Positions 24,555-33,437 of a stretch of 64,000 nt of DNA are shown here, piece by piece. Origin of the DNA: Phormidesmis sp963789215 (GTDB taxonomy: Bacteria; Cyanobacteriota; Cyanobacteriia; Phormidesmidales; Phormidesmidaceae). The number at the start of each line of letters is the position of its first letter. The first letter of the stretch is position 1. A model generated the notes under the pieces. The model was not told the origin of the DNA and ran no database searches. It saw nothing but the letters and a program-made list of their open reading frames with translations. The stretch spans positions 248,001-312,000 of the forward strand of contig CAWBJY010000002.1 of the NCBI GenBank assembly GCA_963789215.1. The letters are read 5' to 3'. Made by a program: the position numbers and the translations under genes.

Positions 24555-25865
24555 TTGAGCAATACGGGCGATGGCGTTGGGCGATGGGAAAACCGAGTCG
24601 TGTTTGTGCCCAACACCGTACCGGGCGACGAGATGCGCGTGAAGCTGACCAAGGTGAAAGCTACGCATGGATTTGGCATTCCCGCTGGGATTGTAACGGC
24701 TTCGCCTGATAGAGTGCGGCCCGCCTGCATCGTGGCGGATAAGTGTGGTGGCTGCCAGTGGCAGGCGGTGAGCTACGAGGCCCAGCTCGCGGCTAAGCAT
24801 CGACTTGTGACAGATGCACTGGTGCGCATTGGTAAGTTGGAAGATGTGACTGTTGACCCGGTGATGGCCGCTGAGCGCCAGTTGAACTATCGCAATAAAG
24901 CGACCTACCCGGTGGTGAGGTCGCAAATCAAGACGGTTAAGGCGGGCTACTACCGCAGGGGATCGCATACGGTTGTAAATCTCAACCAGTGCCCGGTGCA
25001 GGATGAGCGGCTAGATCCCTTGCTAGCTGAAGTGAAGCAGGATATTCAAGATAGAGAATGGAAGATCTACGATGAGCATCACCACAAGGGCCACATCAAG
25101 CATTTAGCGCTGCGCGTAGGACAGCGAACAGGGCAGATTTTGCTGACGCTGGTGAGCCGGTCGGTAAAGTTAAAAGGAATTCATGAGCAGGCGCAGCAGT
25201 GGCTAGAGCGCTACCCTGATGTAGTTGGCGTACTGGTAAATCTCAACTGGCAAAAGACCAACGCGATCTTTGGCCCAGATACTTATCCCATTGCTGGGCA
25301 GTCCTACTTGGAAGAAGAATTTTCAGGCTTAACCTTTCAAATTCAGCCGACCACGTTTTTCCAGGTAAATACGACTCAAGCGGAGCGACTGCTCGCGGAA
25401 GTGCAAAAGGAACTGGCGCTGACTGGCGAAGAGGTGATTGTAGACGCTTACTGCGGTGTGGGCACCTTTACGCTGCCGCTGGCGAAGAAAGCTAAGCACT
25501 GCATTGGTCTGGAGTCGTTTACGGCGTCGGTAACGCAGGCCGAGAAAAATGCTGCGCAAAATGGCATTGAGAATGTGAGCTTTGTCATTGGCGATGTCGG
25601 CACGACGCTGCCTAACGTAGAGATGCCGCCGGATATCGTGATGATGGATCCGCCTCGCAAGGGCTGCGAACCGGATGTTTTAGAGGCACTACTCGCGATG
25701 AAGCCGCCGCGCATTGTATACATTAGCTGCAACCCGGCGACGCTGGCTCGCGATCTGAGGGTGCTGTGCGAAGACGGTGCATACCGGATTGCTCGCATTC
25801 AGCCTGCCGACTTTTTTCCGCAGACATCGCATGTAGAATGTGCGGCATTTCTGGTAGCTTCGTAG
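24555..25865 (+). CDS. rlmD: 23S rRNA (uracil-1939 C5)-methyltransferase
   Basis: An RlmD/RumA-type enzyme that uses S-adenosylmethionine to make m5U1939 in 23S rRNA. The Fe-S cluster motif is present (CIVADKCGGCQWQ with a fourth Cys in NLNQCPVQD), as are the AdoMet loop DAYCGVGTFTLPLA (about residue 295), DPPRKGCEP (about 362) and the catalytic Cys in YISCNPATLARDL (about 390). The only in-frame start is TTG 24555, which cuts off the first strand of the TRAM domain (EGEIIKLAITDL is encoded just upstream). The frame stays open back to 24258 without ATG or GTG, so the real start is probably ATG 24103 via a frame change. Confidence 0.9.
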   Translation: MSNTGDGVGRWENRVVFVPNTVPGDEMRVKLTKVKATHGFGIPAGIVTASPDRVRPACIVADKCGGCQWQAVSYEAQLAAKHRLVTDALVRIGKLEDVTVDPVMAAERQLNYRNKATYPVVRSQIKTVKAGYYRRGSHTVVNLNQCPVQDERLDPLLAEVKQDIQDREWKIYDEHHHKGHIKHLALRVGQRTGQILLTLVSRSVKLKGIHEQAQQWLERYPDVVGVLVNLNWQKTNAIFGPDTYPIAGQSYLEEEFSGLTFQIQPTTFFQVNTTQAERLLAEVQKELALTGEEVIVDAYCGVGTFTLPLAKKAKHCIGLESFTASVTQAEKNAAQNGIENVSFVIGDVGTTLPNVEMPPDIVMMDPPRKGCEPDVLEALLAMKPPRIVYISCNPATLARDLRVLCEDGAYRIARIQPADFFPQTSHVECAAFLVAS

Positions 25866-25922
25866 TTGCAAAGGCTTTGGCTGCGAAGGTGAAAGCCATT
25901 GGAAAAGAGCTAGAGGGAATCC

Positions 25923-26966
25923 ATGAAGTTTAGTGAGATTGTCGCTGCTTTGGGCGATCAGGTGACCGCTTCGAGTCTGGAAGCAGGCGGTAAGGATCTG
26001 GTTGTTCAAGGACTTGCTGCCCTAGAGCAGGCCAACGCAGATCAGATGAGCTATGTGGAGGGCGAGAAGTTTGCTTCGCTAGTTGCAACAACTGGGGCAG
26101 GCGCTTTAGTGCTCCCGGATAAAGCGGCGCTGCAAGCAGAGGCGATCGCGCGAAATATTGCTTGGGTAACGGTCAAAAACCCTAGAATGGTTTTTTCAAG
26201 AGCGATCGCACTTTTCTATCAGCCCTACCAGCTACCGGTAGGGATTCATCCTACGGCGGTGATCGATTCGAATGCGCAGGTCGGTAAACATGTTGCGATT
26301 GGCCCGAATGTGGTGGTGTCTTCGGGTGTGAAGCTAGGCGATCGGGTCTGTATCCATCCCAACGTAGTTGTCTATCCCGATGTCATCATTGGCGCTGATA
26401 CGATTCTGCACGCCAACTGCACCATTCATGAGCGCACTCAAATTGGCACCGACTGCATGATTCATAGCGGCGCCGTTATTGGCGCAGAAGGCTTTGGCTT
26501 TGTGCCCACGGCCACCGGCTGGGAAAAGATGCATCAATCTGGCATTACGGTGCTCGAAGACCGCGTAGAAGTTGGCTGTAACTCTGCGGTGGATCGGCCT
26601 GCGGTAGGAGAAACCCGAGTAGGACAAGATACTAAAATTGACAATATGGTGCATATCGCTCACGGCTGCCAAATTGGCCAAGGCGTGGCGATGGCCGCTC
26701 AGGTCGGGATAGCTGGCGGCGTTACCATTGGCAACCGGGTGATATTGGCAGGCCAAGTCGGCGTGGCGAATCAGGCCGTGGTCGGCGATGGTGTAATCGC
26801 CTCTGCAAAGGCGGGCATTCATAACAACATTCCAGCGGGTGAAACTGTTTCTGGAATGCCTGCAATTCCCCATAACGTCTATTTACGAGCGGCTATTTTG
26901 TTTAAGAAGCTGCCAGAGATGGCGAAGACGATTAAGGCGATGCAAAAGCAGCGTTCTAATGATTAG
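25923..26966 (+). CDS. lpxD: UDP-3-O-acylglucosamine N-acyltransferase
   Basis: LpxD adds the N-linked acyl chain in lipid A synthesis. A 347-residue protein with an N-terminal uridine-binding domain (residues 1-95), then left-handed beta-helix hexapeptide repeats from about 100 to 310 (for example IGPNVVVSSGVKLGDRV). The catalytic His lies in NMVHIAHGCQIG (about 243). The C-terminal helix MAKTIKAMQKQR is present. Cyanobacterial LpxD usually sits with lpxA/lpxB/lpxC; here it stands with coaX downstream, 34 bp away. It supports an LPS-bearing outer membrane. Confidence 0.96.
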   Translation: MKFSEIVAALGDQVTASSLEAGGKDLVVQGLAALEQANADQMSYVEGEKFASLVATTGAGALVLPDKAALQAEAIARNIAWVTVKNPRMVFSRAIALFYQPYQLPVGIHPTAVIDSNAQVGKHVAIGPNVVVSSGVKLGDRVCIHPNVVVYPDVIIGADTILHANCTIHERTQIGTDCMIHSGAVIGAEGFGFVPTATGWEKMHQSGITVLEDRVEVGCNSAVDRPAVGETRVGQDTKIDNMVHIAHGCQIGQGVAMAAQVGIAGGVTIGNRVILAGQVGVANQAVVGDGVIASAKAGIHNNIPAGETVSGMPAIPHNVYLRAAILFKKLPEMAKTIKAMQKQRSND

Positions 26967-27000
26967 ATTAAGGGCGATCAAGGCCCAATAGGCTCTCAAT

Positions 27001-27933
27001 ATGAATTCAGCGACGGTTGCTTCGTCTGCTACAGATGACTGGCTCGCATTAGTCATTGGTAATACCCGTCTGCACTGGGGCGCTTTTCGCGCGGGCCAGC
27101 TAGCTAGTGTGTGGCACACGCCGCATCTAGCGCGCGACTGGGTGGCTCGCATTCAGTCGTCTGGGTTTGACGCAGAGGTTTGGAAAAGGGTGCCTGGGCT
27201 AAGCTATTCGGCAGTTCCCAAGGATTTGGTTCCCAAGGATTTGGTTCCCAAGGATTTACAGTCGCTTCATCAGCCTCAATCGCTGTGGCTCGCTTCTGTC
27301 GTCCCTGAGCAGACGGCCTTGTGGGCCAATCGACGGGCGGCTGATAGCGATGAGAGACAGCGGGCGAGTACTTACGTGGTGGAGCGATCGCAAATCCCGC
27401 TTCAAAATATCTACCCTACGCTAGGCATCGACAGAGCCATTAATCTACTAGGTGCGGGCCATACGGTGGGGTGGCCTGTTTTAGTTGTGGATGCGGGGAC
27501 TGCGCTGACGTTTACAGCGGGCGTAGCGCAATCGGTTGTGGGCGGCGCTATTTTGCCTGGGATGCAAATGCAGGCTCAGGGGCTAAGCCAAAGAACAGCG
27601 GCTTTGCCCGCCGAGGCTAACTGGCTATCGGGACAAAATTTTTCGAACACTGCCTGGCCCCAGAAGTTGCCCAACCGATGGGCGATGACGACGCCTGATG
27701 CGATCGCTAGTGGATTAATCTACGGAACGCTTTCTAGCCTTCAAGACTACCTGAGCGATTGGTGGCAACAGTACCCTGAAGGTAAAGCAGTCTTAACCGG
27801 CGGCGACGGCCTAGCCTTGCAGGCTTTATGGCAACAAAAAACCCCAGAGATGGCCTCTAGGGTTAGCGTCGATAGTCATTTAATGTTTGCGGGAATGCAG
27901 CGCTATCGCAGCGGAGCAATGTTGCTGCTATAA
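27001..27933 (+). CDS. coaX: type III pantothenate kinase
   Basis: CoaX phosphorylates pantothenate in coenzyme A synthesis. A 310-residue member of the acetate/sugar kinase superfamily: IGNTRLHWG (residues 20-28, the first phosphate motif, normally DxGNT), the GIDRAINLLGA region (about 140), DAGTALTFT (about 164) and GGAILPGMQMQ (about 181). Unusual: VPKDL is repeated three times (about residues 72-86) by a 15-bp tandem duplication (27214-27258), a likely surface-loop expansion. The 3' end overlaps the convergent M48 gene by 31 bp. The start follows lpxD by 34 bp. Confidence 0.9.
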   Translation: MNSATVASSATDDWLALVIGNTRLHWGAFRAGQLASVWHTPHLARDWVARIQSSGFDAEVWKRVPGLSYSAVPKDLVPKDLVPKDLQSLHQPQSLWLASVVPEQTALWANRRAADSDERQRASTYVVERSQIPLQNIYPTLGIDRAINLLGAGHTVGWPVLVVDAGTALTFTAGVAQSVVGGAILPGMQMQAQGLSQRTAALPAEANWLSGQNFSNTAWPQKLPNRWAMTTPDAIASGLIYGTLSSLQDYLSDWWQQYPEGKAVLTGGDGLALQALWQQKTPEMASRVSVDSHLMFAGMQRYRSGAMLLL

Positions 27934-28769
27934 GCTGCGGTATTCATGCCATATGTCGCGTCGGGTGTCGCTTCAGTGGCTAGCCGCTCTTGCAGTGAGC
28001 TCACCCGATTGCGAGCGTCGGGGTGAGTGCTCAAAAATTCTGGCTGTGAACCCTGACGCACTAGCTTCTGCATAAAGTTCACCATGCCTTCTTGGTCGTA
28101 GCCTACGCGGCCCATAGTCTGAAAGCCATCTGCGTCGGCTTCGTACTCAGCCTGACGGCTATTGGGCAACTGCCAGGCTAGCTGGGTGCCAATGCTGATT
28201 AGTCGGGCGCGGTTCTGGCCGACATCGATCGCGCCGGTTACGCCCTGGGCGATCGCCGCTTGCCGCATCTGCTGCACCGCATGGCGTTCGCCAATATGAC
28301 CAATCTCATGGCCAATAACGCTCGCTAACTCTGCTTCTGTGTCAGCCGCTTCAATCAGCCCGGTTGTCACATACACATATCCGCCCATGGTGGCAAAGGC
28401 ATTGACCGCATCGTCTTCAACGATTTGAAAAGTGTAGGGGATATTGGGGCGATCGCTAGCAGCCGCCAATGCCTGACCGATGTCATTCACATAGGCGTTT
28501 AAAGCTGGGTTTCTGTATAGCTTGGCCTGCCCGCTTCTAACTAGCTGAGCGTTAATGTCTTTACCCAGGCTCACTTCCTGCGAATCCGTCATATTGGAGA
28601 GTTGATAAGCCCTCACACCGCTAAAGATTAGGTCTAACCAGCCCGCTTCGGACGGTTGCGCGGTGGCGACCCCAATTCCTATCGACATCGACATCGCCAT
28701 GATGCCTAGCACTACCCGGCGATAGAGCTTGTTTTGGGAAATTAGCCTAAAATTCGGGACGTTAGACAT
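27903..28769 (-). CDS. M48-family metalloprotease, secreted or membrane-anchored
   Basis: About 288 residues: a hydrophobic N-terminus (VVLGIMAMSMSIGIGVATA, about 20-40), then an M48 peptidase domain. The zinc motif is GHEIGHIGERH (HExxH, about residue 156), and a downstream EYEADADGFQTM supplies the third ligand Glu. The insert before it (INAQLVRSGQAKLY, DRPNIPYTFQIVEDDAVNAFATMGG) is the BepA/LoiP-like pattern; such periplasmic proteases help outer-membrane quality control. No C-terminal TPR region is seen. ATG 28769 is preferred to the TTG at 28796. Confidence 0.88.
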   Translation of the reverse strand: MSNVPNFRLISQNKLYRRVVLGIMAMSMSIGIGVATAQPSEAGWLDLIFSGVRAYQLSNMTDSQEVSLGKDINAQLVRSGQAKLYRNPALNAYVNDIGQALAAASDRPNIPYTFQIVEDDAVNAFATMGGYVYVTTGLIEAADTEAELASVIGHEIGHIGERHAVQQMRQAAIAQGVTGAIDVGQNRARLISIGTQLAWQLPNSRQAEYEADADGFQTMGRVGYDQEGMVNFMQKLVRQGSQPEFLSTHPDARNRVSSLQERLATEATPDATYGMNTAAYSSNIAPLR

Positions 28770-28796
28770 ATCGATGTTATCGGTTAGGTGGAACAA

Positions 28797-29231
28797 ACTC
28801 TAGACGAACAATCTTTAGATGCACTCGGGCCGTGGCTGGTTACGTAGAGAGCGAATGTACTTTTTACTGTAGTCATAGAGACCAGGGCCAGGCCGCTAAA
28901 TTGTGACACTTCTACAATTGATGGGTCTTTTGAACCTGGTAAATAATTTTGGAATAATTTTGGAATAATTGCATCCCCAGGGCTACGTTATTGCTGCGGG
29001 CCTATGCTCGAGACAAAATGTAGAACATAAGCCTTAAATGGTTGCAAGAAAGTGTGGTTAAATACGGTGGGCTAGCGGTTTGTTGTCGGTAGCTTCCTCT
29101 AATAGTCCTCAGCTGGCAGACCCTCAGCGAGCAAGCAAATTCTGAGCGTCTGTGGCAGTAGGCTAGGCAAACAGCACTCTAAGCAGCGTAGTTAAGCACC
29201 GTAGTAAAGCAAAACGGCTAAGTAAAAAGCG
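28797..29231. other. divergent intergenic region
   Basis: 435 bases upstream of both an M48 and a DUF4330 gene. It contains an 11-bp tandem repeat AATAATTTTGG at 28942-28963, and a near-repeat of 13 bp (TAAGCAGCGTAGT / TAAGCACCGTAGT) at 29181-29206, but no convincing gene or RNA. Confidence 0.45.
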
Positions 29232-29777
29232 ATGGCAATTTTAGATTCTAAAGGACGGCTCTTCGGCAAACTGAGCTTGCTCGACTTAGGGGCCGCGCTG
29301 GCCATTTTAATGGTTATTTTTGGTATTTTTATCTATCCGGGCGCAACGGGTTCTGTCGCTCAAAGTGGCGCTAATACCAAGCCAGTTGAAGTAGATGTGA
29401 TGGCTCGCGGTCTGACGGTACTCAATCCAAACGCATTTCTTGAGAGTCTTAAAGAGAGCGAGTCAACCACCATTATTGTGCGAAACCAGCCCTACGGCGG
29501 GCCGATTGAAGTTAAGAACGTGGTCGCACTTCCTCGCAGCGTGGCCGTTCCTCAGCCTGACGGTACGGTGAAGTCTTATCCCGATCCGCGTCCGGAGCTA
29601 GATTTTACTGCCGACATGCTGATTACGCTAGGCGGTAGAGCGCAGATTAGCCCAGATGGTGCACCGGTGCTGGGCGTACCCGTAAAGATTGGCACTCCAG
29701 TCGAGATCGAAGGTGAGGACTATAGCTTTAGAGTGTCTACCGTTGCGGTGAGAATTCTGGAAGAGGCAGCGAAGTAG
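29232..29777 (+). CDS. DUF4330 membrane-anchored protein
   Basis: A 181-residue protein. The start MAILDSKGRLFGKLSLLDLGAA is the DUF4330 signature, followed by one transmembrane helix (ALAILMVIFGIFIYPG, about 22-38) and an extracytoplasmic beta-rich domain with two predicted similar halves (VEVDVMARGLTVLNP... and PVKIGTPVEIEGEDYSFRVSTVAV). DUF4330 is cyanobacterial and uncharacterised. It sits upstream of a CCB gene read in the other direction and may belong to envelope or thylakoid biogenesis, but I have no direct evidence. Confidence 0.85.
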   Translation: MAILDSKGRLFGKLSLLDLGAALAILMVIFGIFIYPGATGSVAQSGANTKPVEVDVMARGLTVLNPNAFLESLKESESTTIIVRNQPYGGPIEVKNVVALPRSVAVPQPDGTVKSYPDPRPELDFTADMLITLGGRAQISPDGAPVLGVPVKIGTPVEIEGEDYSFRVSTVAVRILEEAAK

Positions 29778-29798
29778 GCAACGGTTCGGTCGAAAGAC

Positions 29799-30464
29799 TT
29801 AACCTGCTTCTGTTGGCGGCAAATCTCGATCTAGGCGATCGCCCACTTTCTCCGCAATGCCAGCAATCCAAGCCTCGTCTTGTTGGGTGTAGCTGCGCGG
29901 AGCGTTGGCTCCTAAGATTAAGACAGCGCGATCGCCCATCGGCTGACAAATTACGCCCTGTGTATTCTCAGGCAGATAGTCAAACTCGACCCGCCCTGGG
30001 TAGATACTAAGATTTACCAAATAAATAGGCTTTTGCTTGTCTAATACGCGCTGCAAAATCGGGCCAGGCTCTACGGTTTTTTTAGGAGATAAAATGCCGC
30101 GCCGCAGCAGCACTTCTCCGTTGCTATAAACCACGATGCTCTTACTAGCCGTGTTCGTAAGCAGTAGCCGGGAAGCCCAAGCAAGCTCCATTTGCACCGA
30201 TTCTGGGATTGTCGAGTCTAGGTCAAATCCTTCTTCTCCCACCAGAAGAACGGCCTCGGGTGGTTTAGCTTGAATCTGCTGCCAAAGCAGGCCCGTTAAA
30301 ATCAATAGCCCGCTCAAAATAACGCCTAACGCATCCGAGCGAGACTGCGCCCCAGACAAGTCGGGTGTTGTGACTCGGTTAATAAACAGCAGGCACCCAC
30401 CCATTGCGCCTACTACAATGGGCAGTCGCCGGAGTACTGCGTTCTGATCGGGTCTAGTAGCCAT
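29799..30464 (-). CDS. cofactor assembly of complex C subunit B (CCB-type protein)
   Basis: A 221-residue membrane protein matching the CCB2/CCB4-like family that helps attach heme ci covalently to cytochrome b6. Two N-terminal membrane segments (about 13-29 and 44-62), then a soluble domain with the family pattern GEEGFDLDSTIPESVQMELAWASRLLLTNT (about 77-106), a central GEVLLRRGIL strand, and VICQPMGDRAVLILGANAPRSYTQQDEAWI near the end. Together with petN elsewhere in the window this fits b6f biogenesis. It is convergent with DUF4330, 21 bp apart. Confidence 0.82.
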   Translation of the reverse strand: MATRPDQNAVLRRLPIVVGAMGGCLLFINRVTTPDLSGAQSRSDALGVILSGLLILTGLLWQQIQAKPPEAVLLVGEEGFDLDSTIPESVQMELAWASRLLLTNTASKSIVVYSNGEVLLRRGILSPKKTVEPGPILQRVLDKQKPIYLVNLSIYPGRVEFDYLPENTQGVICQPMGDRAVLILGANAPRSYTQQDEAWIAGIAEKVGDRLDRDLPPTEAG

Positions 30465-30599
30465 CTATACATTGCACACAAATGCGGTAGCAATAGTGTA
30501 TCTTTGGCGAGAACATCTGCTCTAGTCGATCCGTTAAACCAACCTGTGCGTTCGGCTTGATACGCGATCAATTTGGGGTCTTAAAGAACGGAAGATTTA

Positions 30600-31988
30600 G
30601 TGCCAAATTCTGCTCTGCCAACAATACTCTTTGCTTTGGGATCAGGAACGCTAAGCCTGTTCGGTATGGGCATAGGCATGGGCCTGTTTGGCCCCAAGTG
30701 GGAGAAGATGCAAGGGTTAGATCTTGCCTCTGTCGATCTGCGCCCAAACTGGGAGTCGGCCTGGATCCGCGACACTATTGCTAACGATCCGGCCGCGAAT
30801 GCGATTGTGTCGGGCTACTTGTCTGGGCTGACGGCTTCGGGCTATTTAGGGGACGAACAGGGCGTCTGGGTGTCTTCTGGGATCTATCCGCTAGCGCAGA
30901 ATCAGGGCGATAAGCTTAGACCTGCGGCTTCTTTGACTAAGGTTGCAACGACTCTTGCCTCGCTGTCTACCTGGGGACCAGATCATCGGTTCAACACGCT
31001 GGTGGGCTTTCGCGGCGAGCTGTCGAATGGTGTGATCAACGGCGATTTGATTGTTGAAGGGGGAGACGATCCGCTGTTTGTATGGGAAGAAGCGATCGCA
31101 CTGGCCGACGCTTTACAGCAAGTGGGCATTCGCCGCGTTACTGGCGACTTGATTGTGGCAGGTAACTTCACCATGAACTTCGAGCCTGATCCGGGCAAGT
31201 CTGGCCTGATGCTAAAGCAGGCGCTAAACGAAGCAGACTGGGACTACGAAGTAGAAGACGCCTATCAAAGTTTTCCAGCCGAACTTCCTAGACCTTCTAT
31301 TCAGATTGCGGGGGAAGTAAAGCGCGATCCTAATAGCTGGCAAGACAAGACAGATGGATGGCTAGTGCAGCACAGCTCGATGCCACTAGTGGCCGTGCTT
31401 AAGGCCATGAATATCTATAGCAACAACGCTATGGCCCAGCAGCTAGCCGATACGTTGGGCGGGCCGTCGGCGGTGGTTAGCCAGGTAGAAAGCACAGCGG
31501 GCGTTATTCCTGGAGAGCTAAAGCTGGTGAACGGTTCGGGGCTAGGTGAGGAGAATCAGATGTCGCCTAGAGCTGCCGTGACTATGTTTCGTCAGATTCA
31601 AGACGAGCTGAGACCCAGCAACTACACCATTTCCGATATCTTTCCGATTGTGGGTGCAGATGGTGGCACCGTACAAGGTCGAGGTCTGCCTAAGAATGCG
31701 GTCGTTAAGACGGGCACTTTGGCAGTCGTGAGCGCACTAGCGGGCGCAATGCCGACTAAAGATAAAGGGATTGTCTGGTTCTCTTTACTCAACTATGGCT
31801 CCGGACTGGACAATCTAAGGAATCGTCAGGATGACATATTGACGGCGCTAGAGCAGCAGTGGGGCAGTGCCGATAGTATTCCGCCGGAGCTTCAGACCTC
31901 CGTGCGAATTGGCGAAGCGCCCTATCAGTTTGGCGATAGTCAGCGCAACCAGCTTATATTGCCGCCGCTTGCCGCAGAAGCGCCTTAG
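30600..31988 (+). CDS. D-alanyl-D-alanine carboxypeptidase, PBP4 (S13) type
   Basis: A 462-residue serine peptidase of the DacB/PBP4 family that trims peptidoglycan peptides in the periplasm. The start GTG 30600 gives an N-terminal hydrophobic segment (LFALGSGTLSLFGMGIGMGLFG, about 10-31), an anchor or signal. Active-site motifs: SxxK in ASLTKVA (about residue 110), SxN in YSNNAMAQQL (about 274) and KTG in VVKTGTLAVVSALAG (about 367). The three-motif order is complete. Next to it, convergent, is lptC. Confidence 0.9.
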   Translation: MPNSALPTILFALGSGTLSLFGMGIGMGLFGPKWEKMQGLDLASVDLRPNWESAWIRDTIANDPAANAIVSGYLSGLTASGYLGDEQGVWVSSGIYPLAQNQGDKLRPAASLTKVATTLASLSTWGPDHRFNTLVGFRGELSNGVINGDLIVEGGDDPLFVWEEAIALADALQQVGIRRVTGDLIVAGNFTMNFEPDPGKSGLMLKQALNEADWDYEVEDAYQSFPAELPRPSIQIAGEVKRDPNSWQDKTDGWLVQHSSMPLVAVLKAMNIYSNNAMAQQLADTLGGPSAVVSQVESTAGVIPGELKLVNGSGLGEENQMSPRAAVTMFRQIQDELRPSNYTISDIFPIVGADGGTVQGRGLPKNAVVKTGTLAVVSALAGAMPTKDKGIVWFSLLNYGSGLDNLRNRQDDILTALEQQWGSADSIPPELQTSVRIGEAPYQFGDSQRNQLILPPLAAEAP

Positions 31989-32012
31989 CCAAACGCTAAA
32001 AACCTGACACTC

Positions 32013-33323
32013 TCAAAAACCTTCGGGTACAATCTCGGTGACAACATCGCTTGACTCGCCGCTCAAAATAACGAGCGTCCCTTGCGCTATGTTGCCGGTC
32101 GCCTTATCTCCAGAAATCGAGGCTTCAGGGCTAGCAGCTTGCTCATACTGCACGTTACCGTCTGCCTCTACGTCCTGACTGTTTGTCTTCCAAACGACCC
32201 GATCGGCCTGTAGTCGCGAGTCGTTTTCTTCGCCATTGGCTTGGACGTTGCCGGTTAGGTAAACCACCTGCTGAGCTAGATCCAAACTGGCCTGATTGGC
32301 CGAGGCTGTAACCTTACGCTCAGGCTGCTCGATATTTACCTGACTGTCAATTTCCACGGTTTGAGCGTCTACATCCCAAACCGCAACTTTGCTGTTCACT
32401 TTCAGGGGCTGCGTAAGCGACTCCATTTGCACCGCCTCGTCGAGCGTCACAATATTCTCGGCAAGCTGTACGTTGCCCTTAGCACCGATAACTCTATCGG
32501 TTACGGTTTTGTAGCCCTCGGCCTGATATTTCTCTACGGTCAGCGGTTTATCCGTCTGAATCAGTTCTTGCTTGGTTAGCCAGGTAATCTGCTCAGAGGC
32601 AAACGTTAGCCAGGGTGATGCTTTACTCTTAGCCGCAACGCCGCCGGTCATCTGTACGCGGTTATCTTTATTAGAGACGCTTGCGACCTGGGCGATCGCC
32701 TCCATCTGCGGATTAAATCCAAAAACCGGCGCATTCTTTGCTGCCGTTTCATTTAGCAAATCCTGCGTAGTCAAAGCCTTAGCCTGCGGTACGTCTCCCG
32801 TTTTTAACGGTGCGCTCTCCTCTCCCTCAGCGCGCTTGTCTGTGGCCTCATCTGCTGACGCGGTTAGCGCCTCGTCTTGAAAGTTTCCCATCACTAGCAA
32901 ATCTTGCTTGGGCTGCCACTTCAGCCGCTCGCCCTCTAGCGTCAGTTCACCTTCAGTGCTCGTAGCGACCAAATCGCCGCGCAGGTACAGTGTCTCGCCA
33001 TTCTGCTGCACCTCGCCCTCATTGGCCTTAATGGTATAAATTGTCTCACCCGCTTGGAAAAACTCACCCTCTATCTCGGACAGCTCAGCTTTTTGACTGT
33101 CAGGGCTGTAGTTTACGGCCTTGGCTTTAATGCGCCACAGCAGATTGCCGTTTTCATCTGGCTGTTCTAGCGTCACGGTTCGCAGGGTTAGCTCAGCGTC
33201 AATTTGCTCTTCGGGCGGCTGGTTGGCTAATTCGCTGCTGCCACAAGTCCGTAGTGCTATCACTAGCACCGCGACAGCAGCCGCGATCGCAACCCACCGA
33301 TAGTATTTATTGCTCAACTTCAT
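32013..33323 (-). CDS. lptC: LPS export protein LptC, long cyanobacterial form
   Basis: A 436-residue single-pass protein: N-terminal helix (WVAIAAAVAVLVIALRTCG) and an LptC jelly-roll with DENGNLLWRIKAKAVNYSPDSQ (residues 56-77) and the GETLYLRGDLVATSTEGELTLEGERLKW region. It is far longer than the 190 residues of the E. coli protein: a second LptA-like beta domain follows, consistent with cyanobacterial LptC forms in which the bridge is partly fused. It carries lipopolysaccharide across the periplasm. Cys28 lies near the membrane but there is no convincing lipobox. It belongs with lpxD in LPS assembly. Confidence 0.85.
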   Translation of the reverse strand: MKLSNKYYRWVAIAAAVAVLVIALRTCGSSELANQPPEEQIDAELTLRTVTLEQPDENGNLLWRIKAKAVNYSPDSQKAELSEIEGEFFQAGETIYTIKANEGEVQQNGETLYLRGDLVATSTEGELTLEGERLKWQPKQDLLVMGNFQDEALTASADEATDKRAEGEESAPLKTGDVPQAKALTTQDLLNETAAKNAPVFGFNPQMEAIAQVASVSNKDNRVQMTGGVAAKSKASPWLTFASEQITWLTKQELIQTDKPLTVEKYQAEGYKTVTDRVIGAKGNVQLAENIVTLDEAVQMESLTQPLKVNSKVAVWDVDAQTVEIDSQVNIEQPERKVTASANQASLDLAQQVVYLTGNVQANGEENDSRLQADRVVWKTNSQDVEADGNVQYEQAASPEASISGDKATGNIAQGTLVILSGESSDVVTEIVPEGF

Positions 33324-33360
33324 CCTTCAACCAACCGGCCCGCGGCCCGCGCCCGATAGC

Positions 33361-33437
33361 GCTCGAATACTAACGTTTAAATACCAGCGTTTGAATAGCA
33401 ACGCTCGAATACCAATATTCGAAGCTCGAATACTACT
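33361..33437. repeat. five degenerate 14-bp units with a 7-bp step
   Basis: Units such as GCTCGAATACTAAC, GTTTAAATACCAGC, GTTTGAATAGCAAC and GCTCGAATACCAAT start at 33361, 33375, 33389 and 33403; ATTCGAA (7 bp) is followed by GCTCGAATACTACT at 33424. The last unit runs into the stop codon of the NYN gene. This suggests a 7-bp base unit. Confidence 0.8.

Noticed and set aside
28797..29231. Possible small RNA such as 6S or RNase P RNA
   Set aside because: No recognisable conserved cores were seen; the stretch has only short repeats.
33361..33437. Possible CRISPR array
   Set aside because: Units are 14 bp, degenerate and without spacers; no cas gene is in the window.
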